DNA from: JAZFYD01 sp036443405
GTDB lineage: Bacteria > Planctomycetota > PLA2
NCBI GenBank assembly: GCA_036443405.1
Contig: JAZFYD010000211.1
Span: 1-34,154, forward strand
DNA: 34,154 nucleotides
Direction: 5' to 3'
The position numbers and the translations under genes are program-made. Each line of letters starts with the position of its first letter. Positions within the stretch are counted from its first letter, which is position 1. This document shows positions 24,185-31,211 of this stretch, piece by piece. The notes under the pieces are model-generated. The model made no database searches. It was not told the origin of the DNA and was given only the letters and a program-made list of their open reading frames with translations.

Positions 24185-25065
24185 CGTTTTCCTCGCGTGC
24201 TATTTGCCTGAACGCGGACGTTGTATTTGGTCTGCAGCGCAGGGAGATCGAGGATCTCCTCCTCACGAAATGTCTTGCCGTCGCGCCTCACGATGCGCAC
24301 GACGCGGAATGTACCTTGCGAGAGCGGCAGCACGGTCATGTACTCGTCGAGATTGGCGGGGAAGCGCACGGCCATCTCGCCTTTGAGCGACTTGCGCGCG
24401 ATGCTCGCCACCATCAAGGAGACGATGCCCGGGTCGCCGCCGTTCTCGAAAACCCGGTGCAGCTCCTCGAACGTGCCTGCGAGACCCATCGCGCGGATCT
24501 GGCGTTCGCCGGTGTCCGCGCTGGCCGCGACATCGTTGAGGCGATCGGCGAAGGACTCCTCGTCGAACCGCTGCTGGAGGCTTACGAGGCGCGTGTTGAG
24601 TTGGTCGTGGGGCGTGCTGCCCGGATCGAGTTTCGCGAATTCGCCGAGCAGTTGCTCCGCGTCGTGGATCGGCTCGGCGCGATCGGAGATGTGCGGGATT
24701 CGCGGGACGGCCGGAGTCTCTTTCGCGATCTCGGTTGCCGCACCGGTTTCCGTGCGTGTCGAGCCGATCAGAAACGCCGCCGCGTGTGTCACGACGAGCA
24801 ACACCGCTGCCGCGGAGATCGCGATCTTGCGGATCCGGCGGGAACGCGCCGCGGCGCGGAACCGGATCTCGTCCGCGGTGAACGCGCCAGGCTGGAACCC
24901 GAGTTGTTCCGACAGACCTTGGAGCGCGCGCAGACGGCGCAGCTCCTCCGCGAGTGCTGCGTTCTTGCGCAACTCGTTTTCGAGAGCTTGGGTCTCGACA
25001 TCGTCGAGCCGGCCATCGAGATAGAGAGAGAGCCGGTCCTGGTTGAGGGAGATTCTGTCGTCCAT
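24181..25065 (-). CDS. anti-sigma factor-like single-pass membrane protein
   Basis: The 294-residue product begins with LSLYLDGRLDDVETQALENE, the helical pattern of the anti-sigma N-terminal domain, but lacks the HxxxCxxC zinc ligands of classical ZAS proteins. One transmembrane helix lies at about 79-101 (IAISAAAVLLVVTHAAAFLI). The C-terminal region (about 105-294) would be extracytoplasmic and reads as helical then beta-rich (VRFPANLDEYMTVLPLSQ). The ATG at 25063-25065 shares its A with the sigma factor stop (TGATG). This arrangement is standard for a sigma factor and its cognate membrane inhibitor. Direct evidence of sigma binding is lacking. Confidence 0.8.
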   Translation of the reverse strand: MDDRISLNQDRLSLYLDGRLDDVETQALENELRKNAALAEELRRLRALQGLSEQLGFQPGAFTADEIRFRAAARSRRIRKIAISAAAVLLVVTHAAAFLIGSTRTETGAATEIAKETPAVPRIPHISDRAEPIHDAEQLLGEFAKLDPGSTPHDQLNTRLVSLQQRFDEESFADRLNDVAASADTGERQIRAMGLAGTFEELHRVFENGGDPGIVSLMVASIARKSLKGEMAVRFPANLDEYMTVLPLSQGTFRVVRIVRRDGKTFREEEILDLPALQTKYNVRVQANSTRGKR

Positions 25066-25619
25066 CACAGCCACCTACTCATACGTTCGACGAGCCGCTT
25101 GCGCGCCCGCGCCAATCTCGTGCTGATCGTCTTGACGCCGCAACCGGAGACGTTGGCGGCCTCTTCGTAGCTGAAACCCCGCACCGCGCAAAGCACGTAG
25201 GCTTCGCGGAAGGGCTCGGGCAGGGCCGCGATCGCCTGGCGTAGGCGCGCCTCCGCCTCGGCAGTCGCCGCGGACTCGGGCGGCCGCTCCGCCGGGTTGG
25301 GTCCGAACCTGCGGTCTTCGACGGCGCGGCGGTGGTACTTGGACCGCGTGCGTTCTCGCCGGCGACTGTCGAAGCAGAGGTTGCGTGTGACCGTCAGGAT
25401 CCACGCGGCGAACGGCCGCGACGGGTCGTACGCGGCCGGTTTGTTGTAGAGGCGGACAAACACCTCCTGGCCGACATCCTCTGCGAGGTGGCGATCGTTA
25501 AGAAGCAGCGCGGCGAGGTCCACGACCCGATCCCGCCACCGGCGGACCAACTGGTCAAACGCGCGCGCGTCGCCTCCGATCAGGCCGGCGGCCAGGGCTT
25601 CGTCGGTGGCCGACGGCAT
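25065..25619 (-). CDS. ECF-type RNA polymerase sigma factor
   Basis: This 184-residue, two-domain sigma factor has region 2 at about residues 20-90 (AFDQLVRRWRDRVVDLA, then HLAEDVGQEVFVRLY and AAWILTVTRNLCFDS) and region 4 at about 130-180 (ALPEPFREAYVLCAVRGFS, then GVKTISTRLARARKRL). The length is typical. I chose the ATG at 25617-25619, which starts the family homology and has AGGTG upstream; a longer in-frame extension runs through an intergenic hairpin and is unlikely. It directs polymerase to a specific promoter set, and its own operon is the usual first target. It is followed with TGATG overlap by its probable anti-sigma partner and then by PDZ and DUF1570-like genes. Confidence 0.93.
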   Translation of the reverse strand: MPSATDEALAAGLIGGDARAFDQLVRRWRDRVVDLAALLLNDRHLAEDVGQEVFVRLYNKPAAYDPSRPFAAWILTVTRNLCFDSRRRERTRSKYHRRAVEDRRFGPNPAERPPESAATAEAEARLRQAIAALPEPFREAYVLCAVRGFSYEEAANVSGCGVKTISTRLARARKRLVERMSRWL

Positions 25620-25644
25620 GGAGGCACCTGGTTTTTGGGGGTAG

Positions 25645-25696
25645 GCGTTGGGGACCGACAACATCCACACTCTTACGCTTGTCGGCCCCCGAACGC
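25645..25696 (-). other. long inverted repeat in the leader of the ECF sigma gene
   Basis: GCGTTGGGGACCGACAA (25645-25661) pairs with TTGTCGGCCCCCGAACGC (25679-25696) with one mismatch and one bulge, leaving a 17-nt loop. It fills the gap between the upstream PDZ/coiled-coil gene and the sigma factor. No U-tract follows on the minus strand, so it may be an attenuating or stabilising RNA structure rather than an intrinsic terminator. Confidence 0.6.
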
Positions 25697-25721
25697 TCCC
25701 CGGCGGCTGCCCCGATCCGGG

Positions 25722-26528
25722 CTACTTGTTTGATCCGCCGTTTTTTCGGGTTTTCAGCAGTTCCAGGATCGCGTCCAGCTTGGACTCGATGCCATCCATG
25801 CGGCGCTCTACGGCGGTCAGCCGATCCGTCTGAGTTGTCCCGACGCCGCGAGCCGCTCGCGCTTGGTAGGCGTGGGCCGCCCGAACGGCGTCGGCATGGG
25901 CCTTCTTCTGGGCGACCGCGGCAGCTTCCTGAGCCGCCCGCGCGCGGTGCACAGCATTGACCTGAGCGCGTTGCGCTTCCACGTGACGCCTCATGCGAGC
26001 TTGGACTTCCTGGCGAATCTCGGCAATGGCGCGCTCGAGCTGATCGAGACGCCGTTCGATGCCCTTGGGAAGGGCCTGACCCTGGACGCCGCGGAGCTCA
26101 TCGCCCGGGCGAACAAACTCGAGAGCCGTGAACTCCCTCACCTTTTCGATGTCGGTTGTCGGGTACTCGCCGAGGGTGACCTGACCGTGGACCTCTTCGT
26201 TGCCGCGGCGCAGCATGTAGTTGACGTTCGCGCCAGGCCGCTGGGAGCGGATCGCCTTCGCCAAATCCTCAAAGCTGACGATCTCCTTGCCGTCGACGCG
26301 CAGGATCAGGTCGCCGACCTTGAAGCCGGCCTTTTCCGCGGCGGTTCCCTTGTGGACGTGCGAGACGACAAAACCGTGGGTGATGGTTTGGGGAATGGAG
26401 TACTGCTCGCGGAGTTCGGCGTTGATCGGTTGGCCGCCGACGCCCAAGAAGGCGGGCAGTTGTTCCTGCGCCCAGGCCGAGCCGGCGCTGGCGAGCATCC
26501 AGCATGAGATGACCAGTATTCGCAACAT
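25722..26528 (-). CDS. secreted PDZ-domain protein with a long coiled-coil tail
   Basis: The 268-residue product has a signal peptide (MLRILVISCWMLASAGSAWA) and a PDZ domain at about 25-120 containing ITHGFVVSHVHKGTAAEKAG, FKVGDLILRVDGKEIVSFED and AIRSQRPGANVNYMLRRG, as in the PDZ domains of HtrA/DegS-type proteins. No protease domain is attached. Residues about 155-268 form an Ala-rich coiled coil (RRLDQLERAIAEIRQEV, RRMDGIESKLDAILELL) likely to oligomerise. The ATG at 26526-26528 has AAGGAAC seven bases upstream. It lies 102 bp ahead of the ECF sigma gene on the same strand and is divergent from the SpoIIE-type phosphatase. Confidence 0.82.
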   Translation of the reverse strand: MLRILVISCWMLASAGSAWAQEQLPAFLGVGGQPINAELREQYSIPQTITHGFVVSHVHKGTAAEKAGFKVGDLILRVDGKEIVSFEDLAKAIRSQRPGANVNYMLRRGNEEVHGQVTLGEYPTTDIEKVREFTALEFVRPGDELRGVQGQALPKGIERRLDQLERAIAEIRQEVQARMRRHVEAQRAQVNAVHRARAAQEAAAVAQKKAHADAVRAAHAYQARAARGVGTTQTDRLTAVERRMDGIESKLDAILELLKTRKNGGSNK

Positions 26529-26698
26529 TGTGGGTTCCTTGTTTGTTTGGGTTTCGCGGCCCGAATTGAGAGATGACTGTGGGGAGATGGCAGTTGATCT
26601 AGTGCGTGTCTGTTTTTGGGGCGTCCGCGCGGGCAAATCCCGGACGACTCCGCCCTGAATACGCTGGGAGCCGCCGTCGCGGTTGTTAGACTCCGCCG

Positions 26699-28330
26699 GT
26701 GCCTCTCTCCCTCTGCATCCGCAATGAAGCCGGCCAGGAACGGCGGCTGGATTTCGAGAAAAACCGGCTGACCGTGGGCAGTGCGCCCCACTGCGACATC
26801 ACGATCACGGACGACGGGGTGGATGACGAGCAGACCGTGCTCGTCGCCCGCGGCGACCGCGTCGAGTTTTTTGACATTGGCGTCACCCGCGGACTCCGCC
26901 TCAACGGCGACCTCGTCGGGCACGGAGTGATGGAGGCCGCCGACGAGTTGCGCATCGGGGCGACCGTGATCACCCTTGCGACTGACACTACGGGTGTTTC
27001 GATCGTGCAGGGCCGCGAAAGCAACGTTACGGCGTCTGTTGGCGCATCCGGGACCGCCACGATCGGCCGCGCGCCGTCGGGCAGAGCCAGTCCGGAGGAG
27101 CAATACGGCCTGCTCTTGAAGCAGGTGGGCGAGTTGCTGCAAGCTGTCGCGCAGGAAGCCGACGTCTTCGAGTCGATCCTCGACCGCGTGTTCCAGTCGG
27201 CACAGGTTCGCCGCGGGTTCATCGCGTTGTTGGACGATGAGGGACGCATCCAGGTCAAGGCGCACAGAAACGAGGAGTTCGCCAAAACGAGGGAAATCGA
27301 GGTCTCCTCAACCCTGCTCGGCATGGTGATGCGCAGTGGCGAGGCGGTGCTGACCACGGATGCGGAAACCGATCCCGAACTCAGCGCGAGCATGTCGATT
27401 CAGCGCCTTCAGATCCGGTCGGCGATCTGCGTGCCGCTCGCGGTGCGTGGCAAGGTCATCGGCGTGTTGTACGGCGACAACCGGGAACGGCCCGGGTCGT
27501 TGACTCGCGACGACCTCACGTTCCTGAACGCCCTCGGCAACGTGGCCGCCGTGGCGGTAGAACAGTACCGGCTCATCGGCGAACGCGACGCGAAACGAAA
27601 GATCGAACAGTCCCTTTCGATCGCCCGCAGCATCCAGCGGAACTTCCTGCCGTCGCAACCGCCCGTTCGCGCCGGGCTCGATCTCCATGGGGTCTCGGAA
27701 TCCTGCGACGAGACGGGCGGCGACTACTACGACTTTCTCGAGTTGCCGGATGGACGGATGGCCGTGGTGGTGGCGGACGTCACCGGCCACGGGATCGGGC
27801 CAGCGCTGCTGATGGCCTCGATGCGCGCGGCATTGCGGGCGCTGATCGGCACCGGACTCGCGCACGAGGACCTCCTGCCGCGCATGAACCGCCTCCTGTG
27901 CGACGACATTCGCGACGGCCGGTTCGTGACACTTTCGATGGCCATCTGCGATGCGGATGCGGGCCGCGTGCTCCACATCGGCGCCGGCCATCCGCCGATT
28001 CTTCATTACCGCGCGGCCACCAAGAAGACGCACGCTCTCAGGAGCTTCGGCCCGCCGCTGGGGGTGTTTCCCGACGTGGAGTTTCCCGCCGACGACCCGG
28101 TCGACTTCGAGTCCGGCGATGTCCTGCTGATGACGACTGACGGCATCGCGGAGAGCCCGGACAAATCCGGCGAGCAGTTCGGCGAGGAGCGCGTCGAGGC
28201 GCTGCTCGAGGCCAACGCCGGCAAGAGCGCCCAAGAGATCGTCGAAGCGGTGGTGACAGCCTGCAACGAGTGGGTTGACGGCGAACCGATGCGCGACGAT
28301 GCGACCCTGGTTGCGATCAAGCGTCGCTAG
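26699..28330 (+). CDS. FHA-GAF-SpoIIE (PP2C-type) serine phosphatase
   Basis: The 543-residue cytoplasmic signalling protein has an FHA-like domain at about 1-100 (NRLTVGSAPHCDITITDDG, LRLNGDL), a GAF domain at about 150-295 (GFIALLDDEGRIQVKAHR, ICVPLAVRGKVIGVLYGDNR), and a C-terminal PPM phosphatase of the RsbU/SpoIIE type at about 320-540. The phosphatase motifs are GGDYYDFLELPDGRM, VADVTGHGIGPALLMAS, TTDGIAES and RDDATLV, with the metal-binding aspartates present. In the FHA part the conserved SxxH is replaced by DDEQ, so phosphothreonine binding is doubtful. The start is a GTG at 26699 with no strong ribosome-binding site. Such enzymes dephosphorylate anti-sigma antagonists; the ECF block is adjacent and divergent, but a direct link is only inferred. 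Confidence 0.9.
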   Translation: MPLSLCIRNEAGQERRLDFEKNRLTVGSAPHCDITITDDGVDDEQTVLVARGDRVEFFDIGVTRGLRLNGDLVGHGVMEAADELRIGATVITLATDTTGVSIVQGRESNVTASVGASGTATIGRAPSGRASPEEQYGLLLKQVGELLQAVAQEADVFESILDRVFQSAQVRRGFIALLDDEGRIQVKAHRNEEFAKTREIEVSSTLLGMVMRSGEAVLTTDAETDPELSASMSIQRLQIRSAICVPLAVRGKVIGVLYGDNRERPGSLTRDDLTFLNALGNVAAVAVEQYRLIGERDAKRKIEQSLSIARSIQRNFLPSQPPVRAGLDLHGVSESCDETGGDYYDFLELPDGRMAVVVADVTGHGIGPALLMASMRAALRALIGTGLAHEDLLPRMNRLLCDDIRDGRFVTLSMAICDADAGRVLHIGAGHPPILHYRAATKKTHALRSFGPPLGVFPDVEFPADDPVDFESGDVLLMTTDGIAESPDKSGEQFGEERVEALLEANAGKSAQEIVEAVVTACNEWVDGEPMRDDATLVAIKRR

Positions 28331-28380
28331 CAGGCCTAAGTCGTTGGTGCTAATAGCCTTACGCGTTGCACCTATGGAGA

Positions 28381-28422
28381 CGCGGCGCATGCCCCGTTCG
28401 GGAAACACACGCCGCGCGTTTT
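28381..28422 (+). terminator. possible intrinsic terminator after the SpoIIE phosphatase gene
   Basis: CGCGGCG (28381-28387) pairs with CGCCGCG (28410-28416), with an inner CCC-GTTC-GGG stem in the loop, and TTTT follows at 28419-28422. It lies 51 bases after the phosphatase stop. The loop is large, so support is moderate. Confidence 0.4.
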
Positions 28423-28493
28423 GCCCGGAAGGGCCGGCTTCCGGACTGGTGTCTTGGGCCTAGAGCGCCGGTGGCGGACTGCGCCGGGGGGGG

Positions 28494-28712
28494 CTAAGCG
28501 CTCGCTTTGCTACGGCCGTGCTTGACGGTCGGAGTCGGCTCGCACTCGCACCAACCCGTCAAAAATCCGCAATCCAGGCAGGTTTCGAAGCGTTCATGGT
28601 CACAGACCACGCATCGAAATACCTCATCCGGATCCTTGTAACTGGTCGCGCCGCACTCTTCGCAACGCAGTTTGGGGCAACTGGTCAGCCGCTTGTAGTT
28701 GATTTCGTCCAT
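28494..28712 (-). CDS. cysteine-rich zinc-ribbon miniprotein, unknown function
   Basis: This 72-residue protein has nine cysteines: Cys12, the pairs CEEC (17-20), CVVC (34-37) and CLDC (45-48), and CEC (55-57). The pairs are spaced as in rubredoxin-like or zinc-ribbon knuckles, so it probably binds one or two zinc ions. There is no signal peptide, so it is likely cytoplasmic. The tail (VKHGRSKASA) is short and basic. The ATG is at 28710-28712, and a good sigma-70-like promoter lies about 75 bases upstream. I do not recognise a named family. It is monocistronic, between the phosphatase gene and the archaemetzincin gene. Confidence 0.72.
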   Translation of the reverse strand: MDEINYKRLTSCPKLRCEECGATSYKDPDEVFRCVVCDHERFETCLDCGFLTGWCECEPTPTVKHGRSKASA

Positions 28713-28787
28713 ATTGTTGGGGTCCGCCCATTGGAAAGCGGCTTGGCAACAGAACTTGTCGCCGGGGCCGCCTGGGCAAGACCGGGC

Positions 28788-28816
28788 ATTCTAACAAAGG
28801 GTTGCAAGTGCGGCAA
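28788..28816 (-). promoter_or_regulatory. predicted sigma-70-type promoter for the zinc-ribbon miniprotein
   Basis: On the minus strand TTGCCG (28816-28811) and TAGAAT (28793-28788) are separated by exactly 17 bases. Transcription would start near 28781, giving a leader of about 70 nt before the ATG at 28712. This is a motif match only. Confidence 0.4.
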
Positions 28817-28926
28817 CGGATGCGGACCGCCGGAGCCCGCCCATATTGGCCGAAATCGGGGCTCTAGGCTCCATCCGAAAGTGCTCCTGGCTAGGCTCCG
28901 TCGTTTTCAGACAGGCCCTAGTCCGC

Positions 28927-29772
28927 TCATTGGTGGCTCGGGGCGGTCGCGACCTCTTTCACACGCGCTGCATCGGTGGCCAGCCCGGCCCGGGCCAGCG
29001 CGCTGCTAGCCTGGCTGTAATGCTTGGTGGGCGACCCGAGGCGCCGGCCGAGTTTCGCGTTGCAGACCGGGCAGAGGTACGCGGGGCGGAGATCCGATTC
29101 GGCCGGGGTCTGGGCGCCGTTCATCAGGCACTCGTAAAAAACGCAGTGGGCCATGCCCAGGGCGTGGCCGGTCTCGTGTGCCGCTAGGGTCAGGATGCGG
29201 CGTTGGCGCCCCAGCGAATCCGCGCTCCTCTCGAGACGGGCGAGGCTCATGACGGCCACGCCACCGCGGGTCGCGCCCCAGCCCAGGAGGTAGCTCATGT
29301 TTCCGGCGAAAAGGTCGCGGTCGGTGACACCCAGCACGAGCACCGCGTCGGCCGCGCGCTTGGCCACCAGCGCCCGGGCCAGGCGGAGAGCGTTGCACTG
29401 GCGTCGAGCGGGAACGTAGGTCCCCGGCGGCAGGTTGGCGGTGGGCAACACGACCGTTTCGCGGCCATAAAACTCGCCAAGAAAGCGCGCGATACGCCCG
29501 AGATCGCCGGGTTCGCCTTCCGGCCTCGTCAGCCACGGCTGGATGTAGATCCGGTTTCGATTTTTGGGGATGGGCTGGTGCTGCCGTTCAAACTCCGCGG
29601 CTGTCTCTCCCGGTTCGTCATACCGTGCTCGCCACGTGTTCGGCTGAGGTCGCCCGAGGCGCCGGAACACCCCAGCGGGTCCGGACCGGTCCGGGGCCTT
29701 CGCAGCGGACAAGGAGATGAGGGCGAGGACCAGGAGCGCACACGGCGCAGGGGGGAGCGGCATCGGCCTCAT
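28927..29772 (-). CDS. archaemetzincin-family zinc metalloprotease with a predicted signal peptide
   Basis: The 281-residue product has the full archaemetzincin signature HETGHALGMAHC (His199, Glu200, His203, His209, Cys210), then FYECLMN (Cys215, Met217) and CPVC (Cys234, Cys237). This gives the catalytic zinc site, the Met-turn and the second, structural zinc site. Upstream, LPPGTYVPARRQCNALRLAR and ADAVLVLGVTDRDLFAGNMS match the family core. It starts with a hydrophobic segment (CALLVLALISLSAAKA, residues 11-26), a signal peptide or lipoprotein-like leader uncommon in this mostly cytosolic family. The ATG at 29770-29772 has AGGAGGA five bases upstream, a strong ribosome-binding site that decides the start. 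It is divergent from the rhomboid gene. Confidence 0.9.
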   Translation of the reverse strand: MRPMPLPPAPCALLVLALISLSAAKAPDRSGPAGVFRRLGRPQPNTWRARYDEPGETAAEFERQHQPIPKNRNRIYIQPWLTRPEGEPGDLGRIARFLGEFYGRETVVLPTANLPPGTYVPARRQCNALRLARALVAKRAADAVLVLGVTDRDLFAGNMSYLLGWGATRGGVAVMSLARLERSADSLGRQRRILTLAAHETGHALGMAHCVFYECLMNGAQTPAESDLRPAYLCPVCNAKLGRRLGSPTKHYSQASSALARAGLATDAARVKEVATAPSHQ

Positions 29773-29777
29773 CACGG

Positions 29778-29784
29778 TCCTCCT
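29778..29784 (-). promoter_or_regulatory. strong ribosome-binding site of the archaemetzincin gene
   Basis: AGGAGGA on the minus strand, five bases before the ATG at 29772, is one of the few near-consensus sites in the window. It fixes the start at the signal peptide rather than at the Met codon three codons further in. Confidence 0.7.
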
Positions 29785-29864
29785 AAGAGCGTCGGCGGGG
29801 AGCAAACGAGTATAGGATGACGCCCCCTTGGCCCAGTAAGGTCGATCTGTTGAATCCGCCGAAG

Positions 29865-30674
29865 ATGAACACCTGTCCGAAGTGTCGTGCGCTGCTCGAC
29901 CCGGCGGACAAGGTGTGTGAGTACTGCGGGACGTCCGTAAAGCACCTGACCGCGCCGTCGGAGACGGTGGACCTGCGCCGCGCGATGGGGATCTTCACCT
30001 GGATTCTCACCGTCAACTTCCTGATGTTCATGCTCGCCATCGCGTTGGATCGGCATCAGAAGGAGGAAGGCGCGCTCAGCCCGTCGTCCCAGGTGCTTCT
30101 GGCATTTGGGAGCAACAGCGCCACGAAGGTGTTGGAGGACGGGCAGTACTGGCGCCTCGTGAGTTCCGGGTTTCTGCACTGGGATCTCCTGCACCTGTTG
30201 ATGAACTCCGCGTGCCTGTTCATTCTCGGGAGCCAGGCAGCGCACGCGTTCGGAGCCAATCGCGCATGGGTGATCTATGCGTGCGCGCTTCTGACGGGCG
30301 GCGCGTTCAGCCTGATTTCCGGCGGCAACAGCGCGGGGGCTTCGGGCGCCGTCTGTGGCCTTATCGCCGCGCTCTATCAGTACGGTCGCCACCGCGGTGG
30401 CGACCTCGGCCGGGTGATCGCCCAGCGGATGCTGACCTGGGCAATGCTCATCGCGGTGGTGGGAGCGCTGGCGCCCAACATCGACAACTGGGGCCACGCC
30501 GGTGGTTTCCTCGGCGGATACCTGGTGGGTGGATACGCATCGCGTTTGGCCGCGCGGGGCGGCACCGAGGACCGCATCTGGTGGATGTCCGGGGTGTTCT
30601 GCCTGCTTGTTGTGGGCGTGAGCCTTTGTTTTGCCAGCTATAGCGCGGTGTTGTATACGGGGCGGCTTGGCTGA
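29865..30674 (+). CDS. rhomboid-family intramembrane serine protease with an N-terminal zinc ribbon
   Basis: The 269-residue product begins with a zinc ribbon (CPKC at 4-7, CEYC at 18-21). Six or seven membrane helices follow from about residue 43. Rhomboid landmarks are GQYWRLVSSGFLHWDLLHLL with MNSACLF (93-119), the catalytic Ser160 in GASG, and the catalytic His211 in NWGHAGGFLGGYL. It would cleave membrane-anchored substrates within the bilayer. I chose the ATG at 29865, where the zinc ribbon begins; an ATG at 29817 would add 16 unremarkable residues and leave only 44 bp to the divergent gene. It is followed nine bases later by the thioesterase gene, probably in one transcript. Confidence 0.93.
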   Translation: MNTCPKCRALLDPADKVCEYCGTSVKHLTAPSETVDLRRAMGIFTWILTVNFLMFMLAIALDRHQKEEGALSPSSQVLLAFGSNSATKVLEDGQYWRLVSSGFLHWDLLHLLMNSACLFILGSQAAHAFGANRAWVIYACALLTGGAFSLISGGNSAGASGAVCGLIAALYQYGRHRGGDLGRVIAQRMLTWAMLIAVVGALAPNIDNWGHAGGFLGGYLVGGYASRLAARGGTEDRIWWMSGVFCLLVVGVSLCFASYSAVLYTGRLG

Positions 30675-30683
30675 GAAATCTCG

Positions 30684-31034
30684 ATGAGTGATCGTCACAT
30701 CTACGACTTCAATTCCTGGCTCGGCCTCACCAAGAACGCCGACGGGGATCTCGAACTCGAGGCCAGAGCGCCCGAGCATCAGATCGGAAACGGCTGGGTG
30801 CATTTCGCGGTGCTGACCGCGCTGGGCGAGATCGCTGCGGCCCAGGCCGTCGGCGGCAGCGTGGTTCCTGCGTCGGTGAGCGCGAATTTTCTGCGGCCGG
30901 CTCCGATCGGAAAGCTCGTGGCACGAGGCAAAGTCCTGAGCCGGGGCCGGAAACTGCGCACGGCGGAAGGCGAGATCTACGCTGGCGAGAAGCTCGTGGC
31001 CAAGGTCACCGTGCAGTTCGCTGTCATCGCGTGA
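30684..31034 (+). CDS. hotdog-fold thioesterase (PaaI/4HBT-like)
   Basis: This 116-residue protein has a single hotdog domain: NGWVHFAVLTALGEIAAAQ forms the central helix, followed by VPASVSANFLRPAPIGKLVARG and the final strand EKLVAKVTVQFAV. Such enzymes hydrolyse acyl-CoA thioesters, usually as tetramers in the cytoplasm. The helix lacks the usual HGG motif of PaaI proteins, so the substrate and even the activity are uncertain. It begins nine bases after the rhomboid stop, which suggests co-transcription without an obvious functional link. Confidence 0.83.
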   Translation: MSDRHIYDFNSWLGLTKNADGDLELEARAPEHQIGNGWVHFAVLTALGEIAAAQAVGGSVVPASVSANFLRPAPIGKLVARGKVLSRGRKLRTAEGEIYAGEKLVAKVTVQFAVIA

Positions 31035-31211
31035 AGCGCAGAGGCCGGGATCGGTCCACTTTCCGATTTTGGCGCCCGGGCCATCGTTGTGCGGTTTCGG
31101 GCAGGTTTTTCCTTCCCGAAATGGGTTTTCAGCCGTGAACATGAGGGCGGAATACGTAATTTTCAATTGACCCCGGTCCGCGTGACCGGGCTTAGGAGCC
31201 GAACCTTGCGC

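Noticed and set aside
28863..28898. Short direct repeat CTAGGCTCC in the gap before the archaemetzincin stop
   Set aside because: It has only two nine-base copies with no symmetric spacing or neighbouring motif, so it is not interpretable.
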